Shown here: positions 8,833-17,048 of the stretch, piece after piece
Layout of the letters: each line of letters opens with the position of its first letter
How positions within the stretch are numbered: the stretch's first letter is position 1
Source of the DNA: Hansschlegelia beijingensis
GTDB lineage: Bacteria > Pseudomonadota > Alphaproteobacteria > Rhizobiales > Methylopilaceae
Assembly (NCBI RefSeq): GCF_014196425.1
Contig: NZ_JACIDR010000003.1
Span: forward strand, 248,001 to 312,000
Direction of reading: 5' to 3'
DNA: 64,000 bases
Notes under the pieces: generated by a model
What the model was told of the DNA's origin: nothing
Seen by the model: only the letters and a program-made list of their open reading frames with translations
The model's database searches: none
Made by a program: the position numbers and the translations under genes

Positions 8833-8841
8833 ACGCTTGTC

Positions 8842-10203
8842 TCAGGCGGCCGCCACCCCGGCCTGCGGCGGGGGAACCGGGAAGCCTTCGTCGTCATACT
8901 GGTTGAGCTTGTTCCTGAGCGTCCGGATCGAGATGCCCAGGATGTTGGCCGCATGGGTGCGGTTGCCGCGGGTGTGGCCGAGCGTGTCGATGATGAGGTC
9001 GCGTTCGACGTCCGCGAGCGTGCGGCCGACGAAGCCGCGCGCGACGGTCTCGGCGGTCTCGGCCGCGCGCGCCGCCGGGCCGCGCGGCGTGGAGTCGAGC
9101 GGCGACCCGTCCGGAGTGCGGATCGTCTCGGCGCCGATCTCGGGGCCGGTCGCAAGCAGCACCGCGCGATGGATCGTGTTCTCGAGTTCGCGGACGTTGC
9201 CGGGGAAGCGGCCGCGCGCGAGCTCGACCCGCGCCTCCGCCGAGAGCGGACGTGGGGGCAGCCCGTTCGCCGCCGCGTACTTCTTCGCGAAATGGGTCGC
9301 GAGCTCGAGGATGTCCGCCGGGCGCTCGCGCAGCGGCGGGATCTTCAGGTTCACGACATTGAGGCGGTAGAGCAGGTCCTCGCGGAACGTCCCCTTGCGG
9401 ACCTCGTCCGCCAGCGTGCGGTTCGAGGTCGCGATCACGCGGATGTCGACCGGCACCGGCTTGCCGCCGCCGACCCGGTCGATCACGCGCTCCTGCAGCG
9501 CCCGCAGCAGCTTCGCCTGCAGGCGCACGTCCATCTCGGAAATCTCGTCGAGCAGCAGCGTCCCCCCGGAGGCCTCCTCGAACTTTCCGATGCGCCGGGC
9601 CGTCGCGCCCGTGAACGCGCCCTTCTCATGACCGAACAGCTCGCTCTCGAGCAGGTGCTCGGGGATCGCGGCGCAGTTCACGGACACGAAGGGCGCCTTG
9701 GCGCGCGGCGAGGCGGCGTGGACGTGGCGGGCGAGCATCTCCTTGCCACAGCCGCTCTCGCCGGTGATCAGCACGCTCGCGGAAGAGGCGGCGATCTGGG
9801 TCGCGAGCTTGATCAGCGACACCATCGCGGGGTCGCGGAACACGAAGTCGCGGGCGTCGTCGGCGACGGCCGACAGGACGGCCGCGATCAGGTCCGGATC
9901 GGGCGGGAGCGGGATGTACTCCTTCGCGCCGGCGCGGATCGCCGCCACCGCGGCGCGGGCGTCGTGCTCCACGCCGCAGGCCACCACGGGCACATGGAAG
10001 CGCTCCGCCTCCAGCGCCTCGATCAGCTCCCGCACGTCGAGCGCGACGTCGACCATGATCAGGTCGGCGCCGCGGCCGGCCCGCAGGCTCCGCATCGCCT
10101 GATCGACGCTTTCGGCATGGGTCACGGCGGCCCCGCGGTCCATCGCGATGCGGGTGGCCTGCGTGAGCTGACCCTTGAGATGGCCGACGATGGTGAGGCG
10201 CAT
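8842..10203 (-). CDS. flbD: Sigma-54-dependent flagellar regulator FlbD
   Basis: This 453-residue activator has three parts. An N-terminal receiver-like domain (about 1-120) carries VDVALDV around Asp52. A AAA+ domain has Walker A GESGCGKE at 148-155, the sigma-54 contact loop GAFTGA at 195-200 and Walker B LLLDEI. A Fis-type helix-turn-helix near the C terminus reads NRTHAANILGISIRTLRNKL. The receiver lacks the usual acidic cluster, as in Caulobacter FlbD. FlbD activates late flagellar operons with sigma-54. It lies directly after fliN in the fliF-G-H-N order and is probably the last gene of that operon. Confidence 0.9.
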   Translation of the reverse strand: MRLTIVGHLKGQLTQATRIAMDRGAAVTHAESVDQAMRSLRAGRGADLIMVDVALDVRELIEALEAERFHVPVVACGVEHDARAAVAAIRAGAKEYIPLPPDPDLIAAVLSAVADDARDFVFRDPAMVSLIKLATQIAASSASVLITGESGCGKEMLARHVHAASPRAKAPFVSVNCAAIPEHLLESELFGHEKGAFTGATARRIGKFEEASGGTLLLDEISEMDVRLQAKLLRALQERVIDRVGGGKPVPVDIRVIATSNRTLADEVRKGTFREDLLYRLNVVNLKIPPLRERPADILELATHFAKKYAAANGLPPRPLSAEARVELARGRFPGNVRELENTIHRAVLLATGPEIGAETIRTPDGSPLDSTPRGPAARAAETAETVARGFVGRTLADVERDLIIDTLGHTRGNRTHAANILGISIRTLRNKLNQYDDEGFPVPPPQAGVAAA

Positions 10204-10228
10204 GGGGGGCTCTCCTCTCGCTCCGTCC

Positions 10229-10579
10229 TCAGGCCCTGTCGGGCTTGATGATTTCGGTCATGGTGACGCCGAGCTTGTCCTCGACGAGCACCACCTCGCC
10301 GCGGGCGACGAGCCGGTCGTTGACGTAGATGTCGATCGCCTCGCCGACCTTGCGGTCGAGCTCGATCACGGCGCCGGGCTTCAGCCGCATCAGCTGATGA
10401 ACCTCCACCTTGGCGCGGCCGAGAATGGCCGAGACCGCCACGGGCACATCGAACACGGCCTCGAGGTCGGCCGCGCTGCGAGCCTCGATCGCAGCCGGCG
10501 AGCCGATGTCCTCGATCGTCGCGATGTCGCCGTCGTCCGGCCCGAACTCCGGCAGGGGCATCGATTTGTCGCCGCTCAT
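10229..10579 (-). CDS. fliN: Flagellar motor switch protein FliN
   Basis: This 116-residue protein is a component of the C-ring that reverses flagellar rotation. The SpoA domain occupies roughly residues 40-110, with VFDVPVAVSAILGRAKVEV and LKPGAVIELDRKVGEAIDIYVNDRLVARGEV as clear family landmarks. A short acidic N-terminal tail precedes it. Its start overlaps the fliH stop by four bases (ATGA), showing translational coupling. FliM is not in this window. Confidence 0.94.
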   Translation of the reverse strand: MSGDKSMPLPEFGPDDGDIATIEDIGSPAAIEARSAADLEAVFDVPVAVSAILGRAKVEVHQLMRLKPGAVIELDRKVGEAIDIYVNDRLVARGEVVLVEDKLGVTMTEIIKPDRA

Positions 10580-11247
10580 CGCTGCGCTCCTTCATCGTCG
10601 GCCATGGGGGAGGGCGGTCCGAAACGCAGCGCGATCGCCTGTTCGACTGCGCGCGCCACGGCGGCGCCGTCACGGACCACGCCGCCGTCGGCCCATTCGA
10701 GCCGCGCGTCGCCCTCGGCGACGTCCGGATCGCCCAGCACCACCAGCCGCCCGGCGAAGCCGCGCTCCTGGGCGGTCGCGGTCAGCTCCGCCCGCACCGC
10801 CTCGACGAAGTCCGGCGCGACCCGAACCGCGAGATGCGGCGCGCTGCGCAATTCTGCGAAACAGGTTTCGGCGGCGGCCTGGATCTCTGCGAGCGGGAAG
10901 CGCTTGGCGGCCGCGGCGGCGAATTTCTGCGCGAAGGCGAGCGCCAGCGCGACCGCGTCGCGCTCTGTGGACTCCGCCCGCGTGTCGGCCTCCATGAAGG
11001 CCTCCGAGAGCCGCGCGCCGAGCGCCTCGACGGCGGAGATCAGACGCGCGGCTTCGGCTTCGCGCGCGGCTCGCCGGCCGTCGGCCTCGCCTCGGCGGTA
11101 GCCGGAGGCCTCCGCATCGGCGAGCGCCGCCTCATGCTCGTCGAGCGCGATCGAGCCGGGCGCGGCCGGAAGCGGCGCGGCGGCGGCCGCAGGCTGAGCC
11201 GGCCGGCCGAAGTCGACGTCGAACAGGAACGGGACGGGCCGGCTCAT
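10576..11247 (-). CDS. fliH: FliH-type flagellar export regulator
   Basis: This 223-residue, alanine- and glutamate-rich protein lies between fliG and fliN, the usual place of fliH in these bacteria. FliH binds the export ATPase FliI and links it to the C-ring. The first residues, MSRPVPFLFDVDFG, are typical of alphaproteobacterial FliH. The middle (about 50-110) is helical with strong coiled-coil character. The C-terminal part, VRVAPDFVEAVRAEL then LVVLGDPDVAEGDARLEWADGG, matches the FliH/HrpE C-terminal domain. Sequence conservation in this family is low, so position carries much of the call. No fliI is in the window. Confidence 0.82.
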   Translation of the reverse strand: MSRPVPFLFDVDFGRPAQPAAAAAPLPAAPGSIALDEHEAALADAEASGYRRGEADGRRAAREAEAARLISAVEALGARLSEAFMEADTRAESTERDAVALALAFAQKFAAAAAKRFPLAEIQAAAETCFAELRSAPHLAVRVAPDFVEAVRAELTATAQERGFAGRLVVLGDPDVAEGDARLEWADGGVVRDGAAVARAVEQAIALRFGPPSPMADDEGAQR

Positions 11248-11280
11248 CGCCGCGCTTCCGGTCTGCGGGGGAGGATCGCG

Positions 11281-12309
11281 TCAGTAGACAAGCTCATCCT
11301 CGCCCTTGCTCTTGGAGATGGTGATCTGGCCGCGGGCCGCGAGATCCTTAGCGAGATTGACCAGAGCGGCCTGCGCCTCGTCGACGTCCCGGAGGCGTAC
11401 CGGTCCCATCGCCTCCATGTCGTCGGCCAGCATTCGCGCCGCGCGGCCGGAGAGATTGCCGAGGATGAACTCGCGCATCAGCTGGCTCGCGCCCTTGAGG
11501 GCGACCGTCAGCCGGTCGCGGGGCGCGTCCCGCAGCAGGGTCTGGATGCCGGCGGAATCGAGCTTCGCCAAGTCGTCGAAGGTGAACATCAGCTGCTTGA
11601 TGCGCTCCGCGCTCTCCTTGGCGGCCTCTTCGAGCTTGGTCAGGAAGCGGGTCTCGGTCTGCCGGTCGAAGGCGTTGAAGATCTCCGCCATCACCTCGTG
11701 CGCGTCGCGCCGCGAGGTCTGCGACAGGCTCGACATGAGCTCCGAGCGCAGCGTCTGTTCGACGCGCTCCAGAATGTCCTTCTGCACGGATTCCATCGCG
11801 AGCATCCGACGCACGACGTCGAGCGCGAAATCCTCGGGCAGGATCGCCAGCACGCGCGCGGCCTGCTCGGCCCGGATCTTCGACAGCACCACCGCGACGG
11901 TCTGCGGATACTCGTTCTTGAGGTAGTTCGCGAGCGCCGCCTCCGGGACGTTGGAGAGCTTCTCCCACATGTTCCGGCCGGCCGGTCCGCGGATCTCCTC
12001 CATGATGGAGCCGACGCGCTCCTTCGGCAGGAACTGCGTGAGCAGCCGCTCGGTGGATTCGACGTCGCCCACGATGCCGCCATTGCTGGTGAGCCGGGAC
12101 GCGAACTCCACCATCAGGTTCTCGACGGTCTCGACCTCGACGGCGCCGAGCGAGGACATCGCCGCCGAGAGGTCGCGGATCTCGTCGTCGTCGAGCAGCT
12201 TCCAGACTTCTTCGCCGTGGGTCTCGCCGAGCGCCAGCATCAGGACGGCGGCGCGCTCGACGCCGCTCAGCCTGCGGCCGGAGGAGGGGGTAAGGGCGCG
12301 AGAGGCCAT
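11281..12309 (-). CDS. fliG: Flagellar motor switch protein FliG
   Basis: This 342-residue C-ring protein joins the MS-ring (FliF) to the stator and generates torque. Family landmarks are the early SGVERAAVLMLALGETHGEEVW, the middle EYPQTVAVVLSKIRAEQAARVL (an EHPQ-type motif) and the C-terminal FDDLAKLDSAGIQTLLRD with charged torque-helix residues in RAARMLADDMEAMGPVRLRDVDEAQ. Its start codon lies one base from the fliF stop, so the two are coupled. Length and domain order are normal. Confidence 0.97.
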   Translation of the reverse strand: MASRALTPSSGRRLSGVERAAVLMLALGETHGEEVWKLLDDDEIRDLSAAMSSLGAVEVETVENLMVEFASRLTSNGGIVGDVESTERLLTQFLPKERVGSIMEEIRGPAGRNMWEKLSNVPEAALANYLKNEYPQTVAVVLSKIRAEQAARVLAILPEDFALDVVRRMLAMESVQKDILERVEQTLRSELMSSLSQTSRRDAHEVMAEIFNAFDRQTETRFLTKLEEAAKESAERIKQLMFTFDDLAKLDSAGIQTLLRDAPRDRLTVALKGASQLMREFILGNLSGRAARMLADDMEAMGPVRLRDVDEAQAALVNLAKDLAARGQITISKSKGEDELVY

Positions 12310-12310
12310 C

Positions 12311-13963
12311 TCAGGCGGGCTCCTGCAGCCATTGGCGGATGATGGCGACGCTCTCCGCGGGGTTTCCTCGGACGAGTTCTCCCAGCCGGTCGACGCTCTC
12401 CGACTTCCGGCCGGATATCTCCGCCGCGGTCAGCCGGCGGCCTCCGGCGGGGATGTCGCCGGCCGTCAGCGCGCCGTCGGAGCCGAGAGGCGTGGCGACG
12501 AGCGTCGCGGGCGAAGCGCCCGCAAGCTGCGGCGTCGCGTTGCCGCCCGCGGCGTCGCCGGCCGGCAGCGCAGGCATGAAGATCTCGGACGACAGCGCCT
12601 TGCGCATCAGCGGCCGCACCACGAACAGCAGCACCAGCAGGGTGAGCAGCGCGAGCACCGCGAGTTCCGCGAAGCGCATCACGTCCGCCCGGCTGAGCTC
12701 GAACATGCCGGCCGCAGGCGGGTCCCCGGCGCCTGCGCCCGGAAGCTGGGCGAAGCGGAGGTTGACGACCTCGACCGTGTCGCCGCGCGCCTGGTCGAAG
12801 CCGACGCCCGCGCGCACCAGCGCGCCGATCCGGTCGAGTTCCTCCTGCGGCCGCGGGGCGTAGCTCACATCGCCGTTCGGCGCGTGGGAGTAGACGCCGT
12901 CGACCAGCACCGCGACCGAGATCCGCTTGAGGCGCCCGCCGTCCTGGACCTCCGTGCGGGTGGTGCGGGAGATCTCGTAATTGACGACCTCCTCGGTCTT
13001 GTTGGAGGCGTCCCTGGCCTGCTGCGCGGTCTGGTTCTGCTGCGCGTTGGGAAGCTGGTTGGCGACGGTCACGCCCTGCTCGGCCGGCTCCGTCGACTGC
13101 GAGGTCTCCTCGCGGGTCTGCGTCGAGCGAACGACCTTGCTCTCCGGGTCATAGACGTCGGAGGTGAGCGTCGACTTGGTGCGGTCCATCTCCGCCCGCA
13201 CCTCGACGCGCGCGCGGTCGGCGCCGACCACCCGGCCGACGATGGCCTCGACGCGGTCGCGCAGGCGCTTCTCGAGCGCCGTCGCCTGATCCTCCGCGGC
13301 GCCCACGGCGTCCTCCGATCCGGCGCCGTCCGCGAGCAGCTTGCCGGCGTCGTCGATCAGCGAGACCTTCTCGGGCTTCAGGCCCTGCACGGCGGACGCG
13401 ACGAGGTGACGGATCGCCCGGATCTCTCCGACGCCGAGTTCGCCGCGGGCGCGGATCACGATCGAGGCCGACGGGCTCGGCGCGTCGCGCGTGAAAAGCG
13501 GGCGCTCAGGCACCACGAGATGCACCCGCGCGGAGGCCACCCGGTCGAGCGAGGCGATCGAGCGCGCCAGTTCGCCTTCGAGCGCGCGCAGGTGATTGAC
13601 GTTCTGGACGAAGCTCGTGGCCGAGAAGCCGTCGCCCTTGTCGAAGATCTCCCAGCCGACGCCGCCGCCGGAGGGCAGCCGCTGCTCGGCGAGCTGCATG
13701 CGCAGTTTCGCGGCGCGTTCCCTCGGCACGACGATGCTGGCGCCCTCCTGGCGCAGCTCGTAGGGCACGGCCTGCTGGTCCAGCTGCTTCACGATCGCCG
13801 CGGAGTCGGAGAGCGTGAGGTCCGTGAACAGGGGGACCATCTCGGGCGTGGTGAAGCGGACGATGACGAAGGCGAAGAAGCCGACGAGCGCAAGCGTGAC
13901 GGCGCCCATGGCGGCGATGCGGCCCGGGCCGAACGTGCGCAAGAACTGGAGCAGACCCGTCAC
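12311..13963 (-). CDS. fliF: Flagellar MS-ring protein FliF
   Basis: This is a 550-residue membrane protein with one helix near each end (about residues 17-38 and 430-450) and a periplasmic YscJ/FliF domain between. ERPLFTRDAPSPSASIVI and the later GVEVRAEMD-like region are typical. The C-terminal cytoplasmic tail binds FliG. The GTG at 13963 (VTGLLQFLRTFGPGR) is preferred to the TTG at 13984 because GGGGGAT lies just upstream of it. It is first in the fliF-G-H-N-flbD operon, and a CtrA-like box lies 65-80 bases upstream. Confidence 0.96.
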   Translation of the reverse strand: MTGLLQFLRTFGPGRIAAMGAVTLALVGFFAFVIVRFTTPEMVPLFTDLTLSDSAAIVKQLDQQAVPYELRQEGASIVVPRERAAKLRMQLAEQRLPSGGGVGWEIFDKGDGFSATSFVQNVNHLRALEGELARSIASLDRVASARVHLVVPERPLFTRDAPSPSASIVIRARGELGVGEIRAIRHLVASAVQGLKPEKVSLIDDAGKLLADGAGSEDAVGAAEDQATALEKRLRDRVEAIVGRVVGADRARVEVRAEMDRTKSTLTSDVYDPESKVVRSTQTREETSQSTEPAEQGVTVANQLPNAQQNQTAQQARDASNKTEEVVNYEISRTTRTEVQDGGRLKRISVAVLVDGVYSHAPNGDVSYAPRPQEELDRIGALVRAGVGFDQARGDTVEVVNLRFAQLPGAGAGDPPAAGMFELSRADVMRFAELAVLALLTLLVLLFVVRPLMRKALSSEIFMPALPAGDAAGGNATPQLAGASPATLVATPLGSDGALTAGDIPAGGRRLTAAEISGRKSESVDRLGELVRGNPAESVAIIRQWLQEPA

Positions 13964-14027
13964 TGCTATCCCCCGTCGCCGCAACTCCGAGGATGGCGGC
14001 GCCCGGCAAGAATTGCCCGGCGCATGG

Positions 14028-14042
14028 TAAACGGGTCGTTAA
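14028..14042 (-). promoter_or_regulatory. CtrA-type box upstream of fliF
   Basis: Read on the minus strand this is TTAA-N7-TTTA, one mismatch from the CtrA consensus. The flanks (GCATGGTAAACG...GTTAACC on the plus strand) nearly repeat those before flhA at 4202-4223. A SciP gene, a known partner of CtrA, lies next to it. Confidence 0.6.
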
Positions 14043-14121
14043 CCGCGGCCGCCGCAGGTCCGGAAACGAGTGCGCCGGCCACGAGGGCCGGCGCGCTTGA
14101 AGCGTCGAAGTCTTGAGTTGT

Positions 14122-14397
14122 TCAGGCGCGATACTGTTGGATTCGCGTCGTCCTCAGCCCCGCGAGGCCGTGGCGGTCGATCGAGGCCTGCCACGACAGA
14201 AATTCCTCCACGGTCAGCGTGTAGCGCTGACAGGCTTCCTCGAGGCTCAACAGGCCGCCGCGAACCGCCGCGACCACCTCTGCTTTGCGACGGATCACCC
14301 AGCGCTTGGTGTCAGACGGCGGCAAGTCCGCGATCGTGAGCGGACTGCCGTCCGGCCCGATCACGTATTTGGTTCGTCCGCGATGCACTTCGGTCAT
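14122..14397 (-). CDS. sciP: SciP-like (DUF1153) CtrA-interacting regulator
   Basis: This is a 91-residue helix-turn-helix protein. The sequence YVIGPDGSPLTIADLPPSDTKRWVIRRKAEVV, followed by GGLLSLEEACQRYTLTVEEFLSWQ, is the DUF1153 family to which Caulobacter SciP belongs. SciP binds CtrA at its promoters and blocks transcription in swarmer cells. The ATG at 14397 gives a length close to SciP; a GTG at 14409 is an alternative start. The position between fliF and fliK, among CtrA-like boxes, suits a cell-cycle regulator of flagellar genes. Family membership is firm; equivalence of role is inferred. Confidence 0.85.
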   Translation of the reverse strand: MTEVHRGRTKYVIGPDGSPLTIADLPPSDTKRWVIRRKAEVVAAVRGGLLSLEEACQRYTLTVEEFLSWQASIDRHGLAGLRTTRIQQYRA

Positions 14398-14449
14398 CGA
14401 TACTCTCACGCGCGTCTGACCCTTACACGCTGACGTTACGGGCCTGGAT

Positions 14450-14464
14450 TTAACATTTGGCTAA
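14450..14464. promoter_or_regulatory. CtrA-type box between sciP and fliK
   Basis: TTAA-N7-CTAA differs from the CtrA consensus at one base. It lies in the 293-base gap that separates the divergent sciP and fliK genes and could serve sciP, whose orthologue is CtrA-controlled. The gap is noticeably AT-richer than its surroundings between 14440 and 14530 and also holds a small hairpin (CTTGGG...CCCAAG near 14535-14551). No gene was seen in it. Confidence 0.5.
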
Positions 14465-14690
14465 GCGGAAAAGCGGTTTTCGAGAGAGTTCCAAAGGTTA
14501 AGAGAGAGTAATTCGAATACTAACGATTTATGATCTTGGGCCTTTCCCAAGTACCTTTCGCAAGGCGGCAGTTTTTGCCTGAGCGGGCAGAAACCGCCGG
14601 GCGGACGCACGCAAGGATCGCCTCGAAATTGAGGCGTTTCGCGTGGCATGGCGATTGCTGCGGTGACGCTGTCCGTCGACCGAGACCAGA

Positions 14691-16292
14691 ATGACCGTTA
14701 TTTCCGCGATCGCTCCTGCGAGCCTCGCCTCCGCGCCCGCGGAGGCCACGTCGCCCGCCGCCGACTCGGCGCTGGGCGCGCTTTTTGGCGCGCTTCTGGA
14801 CGCGGCGACGGCGGGATCCGGGGCGAACGACTCGCCTGTCGCGCCGGTCCCCGGCCCACGCAAGACAAAGGAAGAGGCGGCGGACGCGAGCCCCCCGGTT
14901 CCGGGGAGCGTCGCTCCCGTCGCGATTCCGGCTCCGCTCGCTGTGCTCCAGATCGACGGCGCCCCGGCCCAGGAGGCGCAGCTTCCGGCCGCAGCCTCCA
15001 GCCCGGCTGGCTCCGAAGGCGCCACTGCCTCCGCCGCTGTCCCGGCCGCCGCCCTCCCGGGGCCCCAGACTGCCCGCGCCGCGGACGCCGCGCCCGCGTT
15101 CACGCGACAGACGTCGCAGACCGCCGCGCGCTCCTTCCCGCAACAACAGACGCCGCAGGTCGCCGTGTCAGACACCGCGGCGGCTGCGGCTTCTGCGTCA
15201 GCGCCGGCGGCGTCCGCGCAGCCAGCCGGCGCGTCTGCGCCCGCCAATGTCGCCGCGCCTCAACCTCCCGCAGCGCCCGCCGCCATTGCGGAAGCATCCG
15301 CGCCGCCGTCGCCCGCGGTCGCCGCCGCCCCGGAGGAGGGGCGCAAGACGGCCGCGGCGGCGCTCGCCGCCTCGGCGAAGGCCATCACGGCCAAGTCCGG
15401 ACCCGACGCGGAGGCCTCGGGCGACGCCTCCGAACCCGCGGAGCCCTCGACGGCGGACGAGAGCGCCTCGGTCGACGGAGCCATCAAGCCATCTTCGGCG
15501 CCGGACGCCGGCCATAAGAGTGTGCAGACCGTCACGCTCGCGCGCCCTGATCAGCCGCGAGCGCCTGATGCGGCCGCCGCGCTCCCGGGCTCGCCGCAGC
15601 AGGGCGTCGTCGCCCAGCCCGCGACGGACGCCTCCGCCGCGACGGCTTCGGACCCCGCGCGTGCCGAGGCGCAGCCCAGGTCGTCCTCGGACGAGCCGAG
15701 CGCGCGGGACGTTTCCGAGGCCGACGGTTCGGCCCCGCAGAGCGCAACCCAGTCGGCCACGGCGCGGCACGGCGAGCCGAACGCGCCCGCCGCCCCGGCC
15801 GATCGGGCGGCGGCCGGCTCGCCCGCAGCCGGCCAGCCGCCGTCGAGTTCCGGCGCATCCCCCCAGGTCGCCTCCGCCGCGGTGACGGGGGTCGCGAACG
15901 CCATCGCGACGAACGCCGGCGCACGGCGCACCCGCTTCGAGGTGCGGCTTGATCCGGACGAGCTCGGGCGCGTCGACGTCCGGCTCGACATCGCGCATGA
16001 CGGACGGGTCGCGACCCGGCTGATCGTCGACCGGCCGGAGACGCTGAACCTCCTGCGCCACGACGCGCGGGAGCTCGTTCGCACGCTGGAGCAGGCGGGA
16101 TTCCAGCTGCCGGACGCGGGCCTGTCGTTCCAGCTCCGCGACGGACGGCAGGACGCGTGGCGCGAGCAGGCCTCGCAGGCTCCCGCTTCGCGGCTGTCCG
16201 TCGAAGCGTCCGACGCGCCGGCGGAGGTCGCGCCGGCTCCCTATCACCGGCCGACGCGCACGGGCGCGGGCGGCGTCGACATGACGGTCTGA
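14691..16292 (+). CDS. fliK: Flagellar hook-length control protein FliK
   Basis: This 533-residue protein has a long, low-complexity Ala/Pro/Ser/Thr-rich N-terminal ruler region (about 1-400) and a conserved C-terminal domain. The latter contains RFEVRLDPDELGRVDVRLDI and then LVRTLEQAGFQLPDAGLSFQL, the Flg_hook signature. FliK is exported, measures hook length and switches the export gate from hook to filament substrates. The disordered region is expected for this family and varies freely in length. It is followed after 11 bases by flgD, the hook cap, as in many flagellar clusters. Confidence 0.88.
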   Translation: MTVISAIAPASLASAPAEATSPAADSALGALFGALLDAATAGSGANDSPVAPVPGPRKTKEEAADASPPVPGSVAPVAIPAPLAVLQIDGAPAQEAQLPAAASSPAGSEGATASAAVPAAALPGPQTARAADAAPAFTRQTSQTAARSFPQQQTPQVAVSDTAAAAASASAPAASAQPAGASAPANVAAPQPPAAPAAIAEASAPPSPAVAAAPEEGRKTAAAALAASAKAITAKSGPDAEASGDASEPAEPSTADESASVDGAIKPSSAPDAGHKSVQTVTLARPDQPRAPDAAAALPGSPQQGVVAQPATDASAATASDPARAEAQPRSSSDEPSARDVSEADGSAPQSATQSATARHGEPNAPAAPADRAAAGSPAAGQPPSSSGASPQVASAAVTGVANAIATNAGARRTRFEVRLDPDELGRVDVRLDIAHDGRVATRLIVDRPETLNLLRHDARELVRTLEQAGFQLPDAGLSFQLRDGRQDAWREQASQAPASRLSVEASDAPAEVAPAPYHRPTRTGAGGVDMTV

Positions 16293-16303
16293 GGGCAGGT
16301 CTG

Positions 16304-16963
16304 ATGGCGGTCGATCCAGTCTCCGGCGCAGCGGCGAGCAGCGCGACCGCCACGTCGCGCACCACGCTCGCGAGCAATTTCGACACCTTCCTCTCGCTGC
16401 TCACGACGCAGCTCAGGAACCAGAATCCGCTCGACCCGCTCGACACCAACCAGTTCACCCAGCAGCTCGTGCAGTTCGCCGGCGTCGAACAGCAGCTCAA
16501 GACGAACGACACGCTGACCGCGCTGCTGTCGGCCACCCAGACCAGCCAGGCCGGCACCGCTCTCGGCCTGGTGGGGAAGTCGATCACCGCCGAGGGCGAC
16601 ACCTCCCTGCTCACCGGCAATTCCGCCAAATGGCAGCTCAAGGCGCCGAAGGACGGCGTCACCGGCACGATCACCATCCGGGACGCCAATGGGTCGGTGG
16701 TCGCGACCAAGGAGGTCGACTTCGTCTATGGCGACCAGGACTTCACCTGGGACGGCCGCAAGGCGGATGGTTCGCGGGCGAAGGAAGGTCTCTACAGCAT
16801 CGCGGTCGACGCCCATGACGTCGCCGGCAACGCCGTCACGATCACCTCGGAGGTCAGCGGGACGGTGGACGGCGTCGACCTGTCCACCGGGCAGGCGGTG
16901 CTGCTGATGGGCGATCTGAGAATCCCGCTCGGCTCGCTGAAGTCGGTGCGCGCGCCGTCCTGA
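16304..16963 (+). CDS. flgD: Flagellar hook capping protein FlgD
   Basis: This 219-residue protein forms the cap on which hook subunits assemble. The N-terminal region FDTFLSLLTTQLRNQNPLDPLDTNQFTQQLVQFAGVEQQ is nearly diagnostic of FlgD. A FlgD Ig-like domain follows, with FTWDGRKADGSRAKEGLYSIAVDA. The ATG at 16304 follows the fliK stop closely, so the pair is probably cotranscribed. Length is normal for the family. Confidence 0.96.
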   Translation: MAVDPVSGAAASSATATSRTTLASNFDTFLSLLTTQLRNQNPLDPLDTNQFTQQLVQFAGVEQQLKTNDTLTALLSATQTSQAGTALGLVGKSITAEGDTSLLTGNSAKWQLKAPKDGVTGTITIRDANGSVVATKEVDFVYGDQDFTWDGRKADGSRAKEGLYSIAVDAHDVAGNAVTITSEVSGTVDGVDLSTGQAVLLMGDLRIPLGSLKSVRAPS

Positions 16964-17048
16964 CAGGACGAATTGCCCGCGCGCCGGGCGTGAAGTAGCG
17001 TCCGCGCTCCCCGAAGCGCGCGGTCGCCAGACGCGCCCGCGAGGCCGG

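Noticed and set aside
14567-14580. Sigma-54 promoter before fliK (GGCAG...TTGC)
   Set aside because: Spacing between the GG and GC elements is eight bases, where ten are needed.
14440-14690. Small RNA gene or CRISPR-like element in the AT-richer sciP-fliK gap
   Set aside because: Only one short hairpin and a CtrA-like box are visible. There are no regularly spaced repeats and no clear promoter-terminator pair.
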